A stretch of DNA of 64,000 nt. It comes from Peptostreptococcus sp. D1 (GTDB lineage Bacteria > Bacillota > Clostridia > Peptostreptococcales > Peptostreptococcaceae). Shown in pieces: positions 1 to 9,820 of this stretch. The position numbers and the translations under genes are program-made. The DNA lies in NCBI RefSeq assembly GCF_900112955.1, contig NZ_FONP01000003.1, forward strand, positions 62,001-126,000. Direction: 5' to 3'. The notes under the pieces were generated by a model. That model was given only the letters and a program-made list of their open reading frames with translations, made no database searches and was not told the origin of the DNA. Each line of letters opens with the position of its first letter. The first letter of the stretch is position 1.

Positions 1-51
1 AAAAATAGTCATTTTTTAAATGAATGAGGTATAGCTTGAAAGGAAATACAT

Positions 52-1038
52 ATGAGATTATCACCGAGATTAAAATATATTTCAGAATTGGTAAGCGACG
101 GAAAAAAAATAGCCGATATTGGAACAGATCATGGTTATATTCCGATTTCACTATTATTGGACAATAAAATAAGCTTTGCAATTTTGTCAGACATTAATAG
201 AGGACCATTGAACAATGCTAAAAAGGAGGTAGTCAAAAATAATCTTCAAAAGTATGTTGACTTGAGACTTGGATCGGGAATGGAAACATTAAGAGAAGGA
301 GAGGTTGATCAAGTGATTATCGCCGGTATGGGGGGGATACTGATTTCTGAGATAATAGAAAAGAAAATAAATTTATCAAAAAAGCTTGATAAGCTGATAC
401 TACAGCCCATGCAAGCACCGGAGGAATTGAGAAAGTATTTGTTGAAAAAGGGCTTCAGAATAATTGATGAGCACCTTGTTAGTGAGGAGCATAGGATATA
501 TGAAATCATTGAAGCCATTTACGACAAAGAGCCTTTGTCAAAAAATCAGGGCAATGTAGATTTTGAACAAAAAAAGTATACTCAATACATTTATTCATTA
601 TTTGAAAAGTATAGTGATAAGCTTGTATACACCAATCAATACTACAAATATGTGAAGGAGAGATTAAATAATATTGTCGTAAACCATATTTCGGAGATGG
701 ATAATAATATAAATGACAAAATAATCAAAAAGCATATATCTAGTGAAGCTACAATTGACGAAAATTTAGAAAATGAGATTAATAAGCTTTTTTTTGAGGT
801 ATCAAAGCTTGTGGTGTCAAAAAGAGATAAGCTATTAGAGGCATTTCTGGAAAAAAAAATATATGAGTGCGAGTCAATAGTGTTAAAAATGCTTGGTATT
901 GAAACTAAAAATTTAAATGCTACCACCCTTCAAGCATATAATAAAAATGTTAAAAATAAAGTGGAGCAGGTAGTTATTAGAAAAATAATTCTGGATTTGA
1001 TAAAATATGATATTAAGATAAAATATGATATTGAATAG
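52..1038 (+). CDS. trmK: tRNA (adenine(22)-N1)-methyltransferase TrmK
   Basis: Cytosolic SAM-dependent methyltransferase of the TrmK/YqfN family, which methylates N1 of A22 in bacterial tRNAs. The N-terminal Rossmann domain shows motif I as IADIGTDHGYIPI (about residues 20-32), an acidic residue after strand 2 (LSDINRGPL) and the family signature IIAGMGG (about 90-96) followed by LQPMQ. The C-terminal half is Lys/Glu-rich and probably coiled coil. At 328 residues it is longer than the roughly 230-residue Bacillus protein, the extra length lying in that tail. The ATG follows AAAGGAAATACAT. The Nif3-like gene starts 16 bp downstream, the usual trmK-nif3 pairing, so the two are probably cotranscribed. 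Confidence 0.9.
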   Translation: MRLSPRLKYISELVSDGKKIADIGTDHGYIPISLLLDNKISFAILSDINRGPLNNAKKEVVKNNLQKYVDLRLGSGMETLREGEVDQVIIAGMGGILISEIIEKKINLSKKLDKLILQPMQAPEELRKYLLKKGFRIIDEHLVSEEHRIYEIIEAIYDKEPLSKNQGNVDFEQKKYTQYIYSLFEKYSDKLVYTNQYYKYVKERLNNIVVNHISEMDNNINDKIIKKHISSEATIDENLENEINKLFFEVSKLVVSKRDKLLEAFLEKKIYECESIVLKMLGIETKNLNATTLQAYNKNVKNKVEQVVIRKIILDLIKYDIKIKYDIE

Positions 1039-1054
1039 ATGAGGAGGAAAATGT

Positions 1055-1861
1055 ATGAAATTAAATGAATTGATAAGCATTATTGAGAAGAAATTTCCAA
1101 ATAATTTGCAATATGACTGGGATAATTCAGGCTTGAATATTGGATATGGGGACAAGGATATAAATAGGATATTGACGACACTTGAAATAACAGAGGATAC
1201 TGTTGATGAGGCAATTAAAAGCAATATCGATCTAATAATTTCACATCATCCGTTCCTATTTAATAAAATTAACAGGATTGTTGACACAGATACTAAGGGA
1301 GCCTTAGCTATTAAGCTAATAGAAAATAATATAGCAGTGTATTGTATGCATACAAATTATGATATTGCCTTTGGAGGACTAAATGACTATTTTCTTACGT
1401 TGATGGGAATAGAAAATTGTGGTGTATTAGATCCTATTTCCAGCTATGATGATTATGAAAATGGTAGAATGTTTGGTCTTGGTAGGATAGGGAAATTAAA
1501 AAAATCGACAACAATTGAAAAATTTATTATAGCTTTAAAAGCACGCCTTAAATTAAACACAATTAGATTTGTTGGTAAAAATATAAATAGCAGTGTAAAA
1601 AGCATTGCAGTTGTTACCGGTGCCGGTGCTGAGTATTTTGAAATGATTGCAAGAAGCAACATAGATGTACTGGTAACAGGTGACATGAAATATCATCAAG
1701 CTGTTGATGCTTATGAATTGGATGTTAATGTTCTTGATTTGGGGCATTATGGAACTGAATATATATTTTCAGATGCTATAAAAAAATATATTGATGAAGA
1801 AATCGGTGGAATTAAAGTGCAGGTAAGTGCAAATATGCTGAATCCATTTATCGAGTGTTAA
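1055..1861 (+). CDS. Nif3-like dinuclear metal centre protein (DUF34)
   Basis: Member of the widespread Nif3/YbgI/YqfO family, a toroidal hexamer with two metal ions per subunit. GTP cyclohydrolase I type 2 is the common label, but the physiological role is unsettled. Metal ligands are visible as the SHHPFLF motif (about residues 63-69), CMHTNYDIA (about 97-105), and GHYGTEYIF plus a glutamate near the C terminus. Its 268 residues match the short family form without the central PII-like insert. The ATG follows GAGGAGGAAAATGT, a strong ribosome binding site. It is cotranscribed with trmK and followed by an intrinsic terminator. Confidence 0.85.
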   Translation: MKLNELISIIEKKFPNNLQYDWDNSGLNIGYGDKDINRILTTLEITEDTVDEAIKSNIDLIISHHPFLFNKINRIVDTDTKGALAIKLIENNIAVYCMHTNYDIAFGGLNDYFLTLMGIENCGVLDPISSYDDYENGRMFGLGRIGKLKKSTTIEKFIIALKARLKLNTIRFVGKNINSSVKSIAVVTGAGAEYFEMIARSNIDVLVTGDMKYHQAVDAYELDVNVLDLGHYGTEYIFSDAIKKYIDEEIGGIKVQVSANMLNPFIEC

Positions 1862-1956
1862 TATATAAAAAAACAATTTGAATTAATTTAGATGCTAATA
1901 TTTTGCTTTTCATAATAATAAAAAACATTAAAATGCCTTTTTTGATTTATTCTATT

Positions 1957-2003
1957 AAGCTACAATGATTTATTGTAAAATAAATTGCTGTAGCTTATTT
2001 TGT
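1957..2003 (+). terminator. Intrinsic terminator after the trmK-nif3 unit
   Basis: Arms AAGCTACA..ATTTAT and ATAAAT..TGTAGCTT pair with a small internal mismatch around a GTAAA loop and are followed by ATTTTGTT. It sits about 95 bp after the Nif3-like stop codon. Confidence 0.6.
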
Positions 2004-2230
2004 TCTTAAATATTATATATATTTTTAAAATGCTAATTTTATTTTTAAAATTATTATTTATATATTTGTAAAAATTTGATATAATAAATATATATTAATA
2101 TAAACGTCAATTTTTTTCGATAAATCATCATATGGATTGTTTTCAACATATGAATTATTTTTTATTTAAATATAGTGTATCTTAAAATTATTGTTACATA
2201 AATATATAAATATATACATAAATACGCACG

Positions 2231-2322
2231 TATGTATATATATATATATATATTTATGCAGTGTACAGAATTATATACTGTACTAAATTATATACTGTAC
2301 TGAATTATATATTGTACTATTA
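2231..2322. repeat. TA dinucleotide run and 17-bp tandem repeat upstream of the surface-protein gene
   Basis: The 1862-2483 gap is very AT-rich. It holds the terminator at 1957, a TA tract at about 2231-2253, and then 17-bp units at 2262, 2279 and 2296 of the form TGTACNNAATTATATAY, with a partial fourth copy from 2313. The units differ at only one to three positions. They lie 160-220 bp before the surface-protein start and could be regulator binding sites or slippage-prone DNA. No gene was seen in this gap. A clear sigma-A promoter cannot be picked out of the AT background. Confidence 0.7.
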
Positions 2323-2483
2323 TAAAATTAAAATTTTTGTAATAAATACTAATCAATATTTGGTTTAATATTATTATTTTACTTTTAATAAAATATATTT
2401 ATTATATAAATGATTGACGTTGTATAAAGCTATATTTTAAATAAAAAATTAATAATTTAATTTTTTAGAAAGGGAGTAATATT

Positions 2484-5033
2484 ATGAAAACAGAAAACGT
2501 GAATTACAAAAAATGTAGTTCGAAATTTAAGTGTTTTTTTGCACTATTGATGGCATTTTCATTAGTGCTGCAGTTGCCAGGTGTCTCGAGTATAATCATG
2601 GCTGCAGAGCCAAACAAGCCACCGGTTGTTACAAGTGATGCTGAAGAAATAACTCAGGCATTAAGTGCTGCTGATACAGCATTGAATCCTACTTACTATA
2701 TTATGGGGAAACCAACCTCAGGATTTACATCTATTGATAATATTGGAGATAAGGATGCTCCGAGTATAAAAATCTCTCCTGTAATATCAGCAGTGGATGA
2801 AGATGGTACACTTTCAGCAGTAAGAGAATTAGGTGGAAATCATCAAGAGAATGTATCAGCATTCGGGTTATCCTTTGAAAAAGCAAGTGATAACTCTAAA
2901 TTATCTATTCTGGGAAAATATGATCTGGAGCCTGGAGGTTTGCTTACTAGATATGCAGAATTTTCTGATAATGATGGCTCTAAGGTAGAGTACCGATATA
3001 AAATATTAGCTTATACTGATCAGCTTAAAGACGATGAGCCAATTGTTAAAAGCTTTGGGAAATCAGTTTCAAATGATGATATTTTTTCTAAGCTTAATTT
3101 GGCAATAAAAGGTGACAAATATTCGAAGGTATATGATAGTTATCAGGATTATTTCAGAGAGACTTTTACTACAAAATATGCTGTGCGTTCAGTAGTTGGG
3201 TATAAAAGAGATCTTGGTAATTATACAACTAATACAGATCTTGCTTCAATATCAGATAATGAGCCGGGAATTTATGAGGTTAAAGTAAAAACTACAAATC
3301 CTTGGGGGCAGGAAGTATATAATATTGTAAAGGTTAGGGTTAAGGAGATGCAGGAGCTGTTTACACCACAAGCTCCAACAACAAAGGTGCCGGTAGAAAA
3401 TCCTGCAAAATTAAAACCAGAAGAAAAAGAAGCAGTTAAAAAAGCGATAGATGATGCAAATAAAAACCTGCCGGCTGGAACAATTTTTGATGTAGATACA
3501 TATGAAGACGGAACAGTAGTAGTGAGGTATCCGGACGGAACAACAGATACAATACCTGGAACAGATGTAGTAAAGCAATCAGATGTTGCAACAAACAATC
3601 CAGTAGCACCAGATAAGAAGGTGCCTGTAACAAATCCGAATGCATTAACAGAAGACGAAAAGAAAGCTGTAGAAGCTGCAATAAAGGAAAAGAATCCAGC
3701 ATTGCCGGAGAAAACAAAAATAGCTGTTGGAAATGATGGAACAGTGACAATAACATATCCAGATGGAACAAAGGATACAATAGAAGGAGCAAAGGTTGTA
3801 AAACAATCAGATGCTGCAACAGTAACGCCGGTTGCTCCAATAACAAAGGTGCCGGTATCAAATCCGGCAAAATTAACAGCATCAGAAAAAGATACAGTTA
3901 AAAAAGCGATAGAAGCTGCGAATAAAAACCTGAATCCAAGGCTGCCTGAGAAAACATAAATAGCTGTTGGAGATGATGGAACAGTAACAATAACATATCC
4001 AGACGGAACAACAGATACAATACCAGGAACAGCTGTTGTTAGAAAATACTATTATAGCTCATCAAGCTCTGACTCAGATACGAGCAATAGTGACAGATTA
4101 AATGGTAAGGATAGAGCTGAAACAGCAGTAAAGGTTAGTAAGGCTTGTTATCCTAATGGAGCAAGAGCAGTTATTCTTGCCAATAAGGATAAATTCCCTG
4201 ATGTATTGACAGCAGCTCCATTTTCAGTACAGATAGGAGCACCAATATTGTTTACAGACACTGATTCGCTTTCAAGCGAAACAATTGATGAAATATCAAG
4301 ATTAAACCCATCAATGGTTTATATAAATGGAGGAGAGCATTCTGTATCAATGGATATTGAGCAATTGATGAAGAAGCAGGGCAAAGCAGTCCACAGATTT
4401 AGTGGTGTTGACAGATATGATACTGCCAGATTAATTGCTGAAAAGATAAGAGAGGGAGGAAATAAGAAGGTGGTAGAAATAGCTTCAGGAGAAACTTCCC
4501 CAGATGCACTATCAATATCTTCATTAGCAGTAAAAGAAAATGCACCAATCCTTCTTTCTAAAAAAGATGATTTGACAATATCTACAAAAGCTGCATTGGC
4601 AGCATGGGATGTTGAAAAAATAACTATTGCAGGTCAGACTGCGACAATATCAAGCTCTGTTGAATCAGCATTGGTTAATGGATTTAATACAGGTATTGCA
4701 AACACTGACAATATATTCTCTGGAACAAAAAACACAAGGAGAATAGGTGGAGCTGATAGATACGAAACCTCTGCATTGATAGCAAAACATGCAGTGCCAG
4801 AATCAAAGCTTGGTGTCTATACAAGCGGTGAAATATTTGCAGATGCGCTTGTTGCCGGTCCATATGCAGGCTTGAAGAATGCACCGGTATTATTGGTTAA
4901 CAAGGATAGTGTGCCAAATGCAATAGCAAATTATACAAAAATATCAAAAATAGACAGAGCTGTAGTAATTGGTGGTGTAAGCACTGTGTATGATATTACA
5001 TTTGATAATATAAAATCCTTAATTAAAAGGTAG
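2484..5033 (+). pseudogene. Cell-surface protein with Rib-like repeats and three CWB2 modules, interrupted by an in-frame TAA
   Basis: One continuous reading frame of 850 codons with a single internal stop at 3957-3959. The ATG follows AGAAAGGGAGTAATATT. Residues 1-41 form a signal peptide (hydrophobic stretch ending SIIMAAE). Residues 42-296 are a unique extracellular region. Three Rib/alpha-like repeats begin near residues 297, 375 and 451, each with a YPDGTxDTI core and 76-78 residues long. The stop lies in repeat 3, where repeat 2 reads PEKTKIAVG and repeat 3 reads PEKT-stop-IAVG, so a single AAA to TAA change explains it. After the stop the frame is intact: the end of repeat 3, a Ser/Asp linker, and three cell-wall-binding repeat 2 (PF04122-type) modules from about residue 538 to the end. 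Without readthrough the secreted product loses its wall anchor. A recent nonsense mutation, phase-variable allele or sequencing error are all possible. Confidence 0.85.
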
Positions 5034-5042
5034 AAAAAAATG

Positions 5043-5048
5043 TTGACA
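5043..5048 (+). promoter_or_regulatory. Likely -35 box of the trpP leader
   Basis: A perfect TTGACA lies just after the surface-protein stop. The matching -10 is ambiguous because the following TATTATTATTAATATA tract offers several hexamers. It is placed correctly to drive the T-box leader. Confidence 0.45.
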
Positions 5049-5089
5049 TTTTGTATTCTATGTATTATTATTAATATATAAATAAAAAT

Positions 5090-5347
5090 CCAGTGATAAG
5101 AGATAGTAGCTTATATATGAATTTATAGAGAGTCAATGATGGTGGAATATTGGCAAGGAGTAGTAAGTGAATGGGTCTTAGAGGAGTGAATCGAAATCGT
5201 AAGAGAGTAGTCTTCACCGTGGGCTGCACGTTATAGCGGATAGGGAATCATGTGTTCCTGAAAATGAGATGTACGATTATTTTGTCGTATAATTTAGGTG
5301 GCAACGCGGATATTACTTCGCCCTATGTATTTAGGGCGGAGTTTTTT
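5090..5347 (+). promoter_or_regulatory. T-box riboswitch, tryptophan-specific (UGG specifier), with terminator
   Basis: The leader carries the T-box core GGTGGCAACGCGG (5298-5310), which pairs with the uncharged tRNA acceptor end in the antiterminator. A strong terminator follows: CGCCCT/AGGGCG around TATGTATTT, then seven T residues (about 5319-5347). In Stem I, ATAAG AGATAGTAG on the 5' side faces GAATGGGTCTTA on the 3' side. TAAG pairs with CTTA, which puts TGG at 5172-5174 in the specifier position. This agrees with the downstream tryptophan transporter: uncharged tRNA-Trp should favour antitermination. The stem limits are hand-drawn. Confidence 0.9.
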
Positions 5348-5399
5348 TATTGGATTTATATTTAATAATTTATATTATTAATTTTTGGAGGAAGAAGAA

Positions 5400-5948
5400 A
5401 TGAAAACATCAAAAACGAAAAAAATGGTATTGAATGCAATTTTATTGGGATTAGGTCTTGTGCTTCACCAAATATTTCCTGCAATAGCAGGCATTACACC
5501 AGATGTTGCCCTAGTAATGCTGTTCTGTATAATGATATTAAACAAAGATGATTATAAAGCTTGTTTAGTTGCGGGTATAGTTACAGGTGTTTTTACAGCG
5601 ATGACTACAAAGTTTCCAGGTGGACAAATTCCAAACTTAATCGATAAAGCTGTAACTGTAAATGTAATGTTCCTGATAATGAGAGCTTTTTATTTATCAC
5701 CAATTGAAGTAAGGCTAGGAAGAAAAGCAAATTCAATGGTAGTAGCTGTGATGACTTTGCTTGGAACAATATTGAGTGGTGTAGTTTTCCTCGGCTCAGC
5801 TTCTCTAATAGTGGGATTACCGGGAGAGCTTTTCGCATTGTTTACAGCAGTTGTATTGCCAGCTACAGCGGTAAATATGGTTTTATCAGTATTGATGATA
5901 AATGTGATAGCATCCTCATTAAAAAAGACTAGCTTTCAAATAAGCTAA
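5400..5948 (+). CDS. trpP: Tryptophan transporter TrpP
   Basis: Small integral membrane protein of the TrpP family (PF17099 type), proposed to import tryptophan. The 182-residue product has about five hydrophobic segments and the family hallmarks LHxIFP near residue 25 and TTKFPGGQIPNLIDKAVT near 66-83, where Bacillus TrpP has a closely similar FPAGQIPNIIDK. An upstream in-frame TTG at 5385 lies in front of the purine-rich GGAGGAAGAA tract. I chose ATG 5400 because that tract then serves as the ribosome binding site. It is a monocistronic gene behind the UGG-specific T-box, which supports the substrate assignment independently of sequence similarity. Confidence 0.9.
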   Translation: MKTSKTKKMVLNAILLGLGLVLHQIFPAIAGITPDVALVMLFCIMILNKDDYKACLVAGIVTGVFTAMTTKFPGGQIPNLIDKAVTVNVMFLIMRAFYLSPIEVRLGRKANSMVVAVMTLLGTILSGVVFLGSASLIVGLPGELFALFTAVVLPATAVNMVLSVLMINVIASSLKKTSFQIS

Positions 5949-6042
5949 TCTGATAAATAAAAAATAAAAGAAATAAACAAACATTATAAGTGAAAAGGCA
6001 GAAATATCCAAAATAAATAAATAGGAGCATTTTAATGCTTCG

Positions 6043-6128
6043 AAAAAAACGGCTGTGTAGTGATATTATCGTATCTATACAAAAAATTGGTAAATGTACG
6101 AGTATCAACAATCATAAGCCGTTTTTTT
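6043..6128. terminator. Long bidirectional terminator-like hairpin between trpP and the YhgE gene
   Basis: AAAAAAACGGCT at 6043 pairs with AGCCGTTTTTTT ending at 6128. The stretch between them pairs imperfectly. T-runs are present on both strands, so it could end both the trpP transcript and the convergent minus-strand gene. Confidence 0.55.
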
Positions 6129-6166
6129 GATATTTATTTTCTTAAGGATTATTCCAAAGCATTATT

Positions 6167-8344
6167 CTAATGGTGTATTATAAAGCTATTTTCAAATACT
6201 TTCTTTAATGGCTTCGTTAGACGATTTATGGATTCTTTTAAGAAAATAGCAAACACCAACGCCACTAGCATCATAATAAATAGTATTGCAAAGTCCTTTA
6301 TTAGGTTTGGTAGATATACACCTCCAACAGCTTCTCTACAGGCTTCAATTCCATATGTAAATGGAACGAGTGAATTTATTGCTCTAAAAAAGCTAGGTGT
6401 CATTTCAACGGGAAAAGTACCACCTGATCCACCAATTTGAATTACAAGTAAAAAAACTCCGATACCTTTTCCGACAGTTCCAAATATGGATACGATGGAA
6501 TATATTATCGTTACAAAAACGATGCTGCAATAAACGAGTGTCGCAGTAAACAGCCATGGGTGCTTTGCCATCACGCCTAGTATTAAAAAATTACCAAGAC
6601 TTATTATTATAGCCTGAATGATAGCCAATAATATGAATAGGAAATATTTTGAAAAATATTCGTCTATAGCTCGGTCTTTATTTCCAAGGCTTGTTGATAA
6701 TATAGAAATTAGTATCAAGCCTCCAACCCAGGATGCTAGAATACTGTAGAATGGGGTCATGGCAGCTCCATAGTTTTCGATTTTGTAAATCTTTTTCTCG
6801 TTTATCTCTACCGGTGTTTTGAAAAAGTCAACTCTGTCCATAATATTTGATTTGATGACATTGTTAAAAGCTTTATAGTTTTCATTATTTTGAATGGCAT
6901 CTATTGCGTCAATAGCATCCCTGATCTGCCCCTGGAGAACATCTATTGATGATGAAGTGACGCTTATAGTTGTTTTAAGTACTGTGTTGATATTATTTGC
7001 ACTGCTTATCAAGCTATTTATATTAGGATAGATACTATCGGTTTTACTTAATATACCATTAATGTCATCAGTAATTTTCGCACTACCAGATGTTATTTTT
7101 TCAATAGGCTGCCTTATGTTTTCATCAAAGCCTGATAGTAGCTGAAGTGATTTTCTATTTAGTTCATTGCTTATTGATTTCAAATTACTAATTGTCACAT
7201 CAGAAATTTGTTGTCCGTTATTTATAAGTGTTATTGTATCGCTCAGCATCCTGTCTAAATTATTCATAGAAGCTTGATATTCCTCTAGGTTTTCTATCGC
7301 CTTATTTAGTAGCTGCAAATTGATGATGTTGATTCTCTTTATAGCCTTAATAACGCTGTCATTTATTTTCATTGCAGTGTCAATTTTAGACCTTGCATTT
7401 TTTAGTATGAGAACTGAATCATTTACAACTAAAGACACATCATCTGAAAGAGATTCTATCATATCGGTTGACTGCATTATCAAGCTACTTGTGGAATCAA
7501 TGTCCTTTTTTATGGTAGGAGCAAGGCTGTTGAAATTTGAATTAGCAGCTCTAAACGTGCTACTGATATCATTGCTTAGTTTTTTTGAATCATTAACAGA
7601 CTGCTTTATCATAGGTAGCAGGCTTTTATTATTATCAAGTGTTTTTTGTATTTCTGTCATGCCTTTAACTCCAGAAGCTGTCATCTTTTTTGTGTTGCTT
7701 AGCTGAGTATCCAGTTTTTTTAGAGTTGATTTCATTTGCTCAAGCTTTGGTTTGACATCTCCTACTGTATTTGAAATCCCACCGATTGAATATATTGAGG
7801 TTTTTGCTACTGATTCAATAAATGTTTTCGAAATATTTTCTTGAATTGCACTCGCTCCCTTGTCCGTAATCTTTGGAGCAATCGCATTCGTTTTTTCATT
7901 TACCGTATAGTTTATTTTGGCTTTTCTTACGTTTTCCTTTGTTACCGATAGCATATCCCTTGAAAAGGCTTCAGGTATTTCGATAATTGCAAAGTATTCG
8001 CCACTCAGTATACCCTTTTCTGCTCGTGACATACTGACAAATTGCCAATCAAGTGAGTCATTTTCTTTAAGGGTATTGATGACCCTTTTTCCCAAATCGA
8101 TGTCTTGATTTTTGAAGGTATATCCCTTGTCATGATTTACAACGGCAATTTTAAGATATTTTGTATTTCCGTATGGATCCCAAAATGCCTTTATGTTAAA
8201 CCACGCATATAGTGACGGAATAATCAATAACCCAATTATTATAACGAGTATCGGAATATTATTTTTTATTTCCTTTAAATCTTCAATAAATTTACTAAAA
8301 ATATATTTCCAATCAGGAATATATTTATCGTAATTCTTCTTCAT
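6167..8344 (-). CDS. YhgE/Pip-type membrane protein (ABC-2-like permease fold)
   Basis: A 725-residue membrane protein of the YhgE/Pip family (phage infection protein relatives), associated with type VII secretion and envelope functions in Gram-positives. Layout: cytosolic N terminus, one membrane segment near residues 35-55 (IPILVIIIGLLIIPSLYAWF), a large extracellular region of about 450 residues rich in Ser/Asn and coiled-coil heptads, then five or six C-terminal membrane segments including GGSGGTFPVEMTPSFFRA, the family signature. A GTG in frame at 8353 is rejected in favour of ATG 8344, which has GAGGTGAT seven bases upstream. No partner gene adjoins it; its substrate is unknown. Confidence 0.85.
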   Translation of the reverse strand: MKKNYDKYIPDWKYIFSKFIEDLKEIKNNIPILVIIIGLLIIPSLYAWFNIKAFWDPYGNTKYLKIAVVNHDKGYTFKNQDIDLGKRVINTLKENDSLDWQFVSMSRAEKGILSGEYFAIIEIPEAFSRDMLSVTKENVRKAKINYTVNEKTNAIAPKITDKGASAIQENISKTFIESVAKTSIYSIGGISNTVGDVKPKLEQMKSTLKKLDTQLSNTKKMTASGVKGMTEIQKTLDNNKSLLPMIKQSVNDSKKLSNDISSTFRAANSNFNSLAPTIKKDIDSTSSLIMQSTDMIESLSDDVSLVVNDSVLILKNARSKIDTAMKINDSVIKAIKRINIINLQLLNKAIENLEEYQASMNNLDRMLSDTITLINNGQQISDVTISNLKSISNELNRKSLQLLSGFDENIRQPIEKITSGSAKITDDINGILSKTDSIYPNINSLISSANNINTVLKTTISVTSSSIDVLQGQIRDAIDAIDAIQNNENYKAFNNVIKSNIMDRVDFFKTPVEINEKKIYKIENYGAAMTPFYSILASWVGGLILISILSTSLGNKDRAIDEYFSKYFLFILLAIIQAIIISLGNFLILGVMAKHPWLFTATLVYCSIVFVTIIYSIVSIFGTVGKGIGVFLLVIQIGGSGGTFPVEMTPSFFRAINSLVPFTYGIEACREAVGGVYLPNLIKDFAILFIMMLVALVFAIFLKESINRLTKPLKKVFENSFIIHH

Positions 8345-8602
8345 ATGTATCACCTCAAACCAGTAATCTATTAATTTTAAATAGATTAATATTTAACTTA
8401 CTAATAGTAAACAATATTACTATCGACTATATGATTATATTACTTTAGTGCATATATGTAAACCAAAAACTCAAATAATTTCTAATTTGTATGTTTATTT
8501 TTCATATATTGCTATCTGGCTTATTACTTATATATATGTTATCATATATATTAAATAGATATAAGATAATAAACAAAAATTTTTTGATAGGAGAATGAGA
8601 TT

Positions 8603-9769
8603 ATGTATAATTTTATATTTAATGTGGATACAAAGATACTATTCGGTAGAGGTCAAATTGACAAGCTTGGAGCAGAAATTAAAAAATATTCTAATAATGT
8701 CCTGTTGGTTTATGGTGGAGGTAGTATAAAGAGGAATGGAATTTTTGATGCTACACTAAAGACGTTGAGCGATAATAATATTGAAGTATTTGAGCTTTCG
8801 GGAGTTGATCCAAATCCAAGAATAGAAACAGTTCGAGAAGGGGTGGATATCTGCAAGAAAAATAATATCAATGCTGTTTTGGCTGTTGGAGGTGGAAGCT
8901 CAATTGATTGTGCGAAGGTTATTTCTGCAGGTGCAAAATACGATGGTGATGTATGGGATATTGTGTTGGACCACAAGCTTATCACAGCTGCTATACCTGT
9001 ATTTTCTGTGCTGACCTTATCTGCTACGGGATCGGAAATGAATGAAAATGCTGTGATATCAAATATGTCCCAGAATTTAAAAATTGGTACAAGATCACCA
9101 CTTTTGATACCTAGGGCATCTGTCTTGGATCCAGAATACACTTTTTCAGTTCCCAAGCATCAAACATCGGCAGGTATTGCAGATATCATGAGCCATACCT
9201 TCGAAAGCTATTTTACAAATGAAAAGGGGGTTTACCTTCAAGAGCGATTTGCAGAGGCGATACTAAAGACTTGTATTCATTATGGTCCTATAGCTTACAA
9301 TGAGCCTGAAAACTATGATGCTCGTGCCAATTTGATGTGGGCTTCATCCTGGGCGATAAATGGACTGATTTCTGATGGAGCTTCAAATAACTGGGAGGTT
9401 CATCCAATGGAGCATGAGCTAAGTGCTTTTTACGATATTACACATGGTGTTGGACTTGCAATTTTAACACCGGCTTGGATGAAATATGTATTAGATGACA
9501 GCACCGTTGACAAATTTGTTGAATACGGAATCAATGTGTGGGAAATAGACTCCTCTTTGGAAAGGTATGAAATCGCAAATTTAGCTATAGAGAAAACAAA
9601 GAATTTTTTCTGTAATGATTTACATATGCCATGTTCATTACGTGAAGTCGGAATTGATGAAGAATATTTTGATATAATGGCAAAGCAAGCTGTGAGAGGT
9701 GGTAAATTACGGGGCTATAAGGAGCTTGACGAAAATGATGTAAAAAATATTTATATTAATTGTCTATAG
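8603..9769 (+). CDS. Iron-containing alcohol dehydrogenase, butanol-dehydrogenase type
   Basis: Group III (Fe2+-dependent) alcohol dehydrogenase of the YugJ/YugK/BDH branch, reducing aldehydes such as butanal with NAD(P)H in fermentation. The dinucleotide-binding GGGS is seen twice (VYGGGSIKR and VGGGSSIDCAK). Metal ligands are in DIMSHTFESYF and HPMEHELSAFYDITHG (about residues 268-283), the family signature. Its 388 residues are the normal length. It starts at ATG 8603 after GATAGGAGAATGAG. It stands alone, and the downstream lysine-riboswitch gene has its own promoter. The true substrate cannot be read from sequence. Confidence 0.9.
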   Translation: MYNFIFNVDTKILFGRGQIDKLGAEIKKYSNNVLLVYGGGSIKRNGIFDATLKTLSDNNIEVFELSGVDPNPRIETVREGVDICKKNNINAVLAVGGGSSIDCAKVISAGAKYDGDVWDIVLDHKLITAAIPVFSVLTLSATGSEMNENAVISNMSQNLKIGTRSPLLIPRASVLDPEYTFSVPKHQTSAGIADIMSHTFESYFTNEKGVYLQERFAEAILKTCIHYGPIAYNEPENYDARANLMWASSWAINGLISDGASNNWEVHPMEHELSAFYDITHGVGLAILTPAWMKYVLDDSTVDKFVEYGINVWEIDSSLERYEIANLAIEKTKNFFCNDLHMPCSLREVGIDEEYFDIMAKQAVRGGKLRGYKELDENDVKNIYINCL

Positions 9770-9773
9770 AGTA

Positions 9774-9802
9774 TTGAAATATTTTTCTTATTGTTATATA
9801 CT
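9774..9802 (+). promoter_or_regulatory. Promoter of the lysine-riboswitch transcript
   Basis: TTGAAA (9774-9779), a 17-bp spacer and TATACT (9797-9802) lie about 20 bp before the riboswitch. Confidence 0.6.
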
Positions 9803-9820
9803 TTAATATATATTTAATAA

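Noticed and set aside
1-51. End of an upstream gene such as rpoD
   Set aside because: All three plus-strand frames hit stops early in this short piece and nothing can be identified.
2262-2322. CRISPR-like short repeats
   Set aside because: The 17-bp units are directly adjacent with no unique spacers, and there are no cas genes in the window.
3436-3882. Minus-strand open frame of 148 codons
   Set aside because: It is antisense to the Rib-like repeats, Leu/Pro-rich and low complexity, without a ribosome binding site; a shadow of the repeats.
3960-5033. Separate gene starting after the TAA, with start at 4206
   Set aside because: No ribosome binding site precedes 4206 and the first CWB2 module would be cut; the frame is the continuation of the upstream gene.
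5929-6111. 60-codon hydrophobic frame on the minus strand
   Set aside because: It overlaps the trpP 3' end and the terminator hairpin and has no ribosome binding site.
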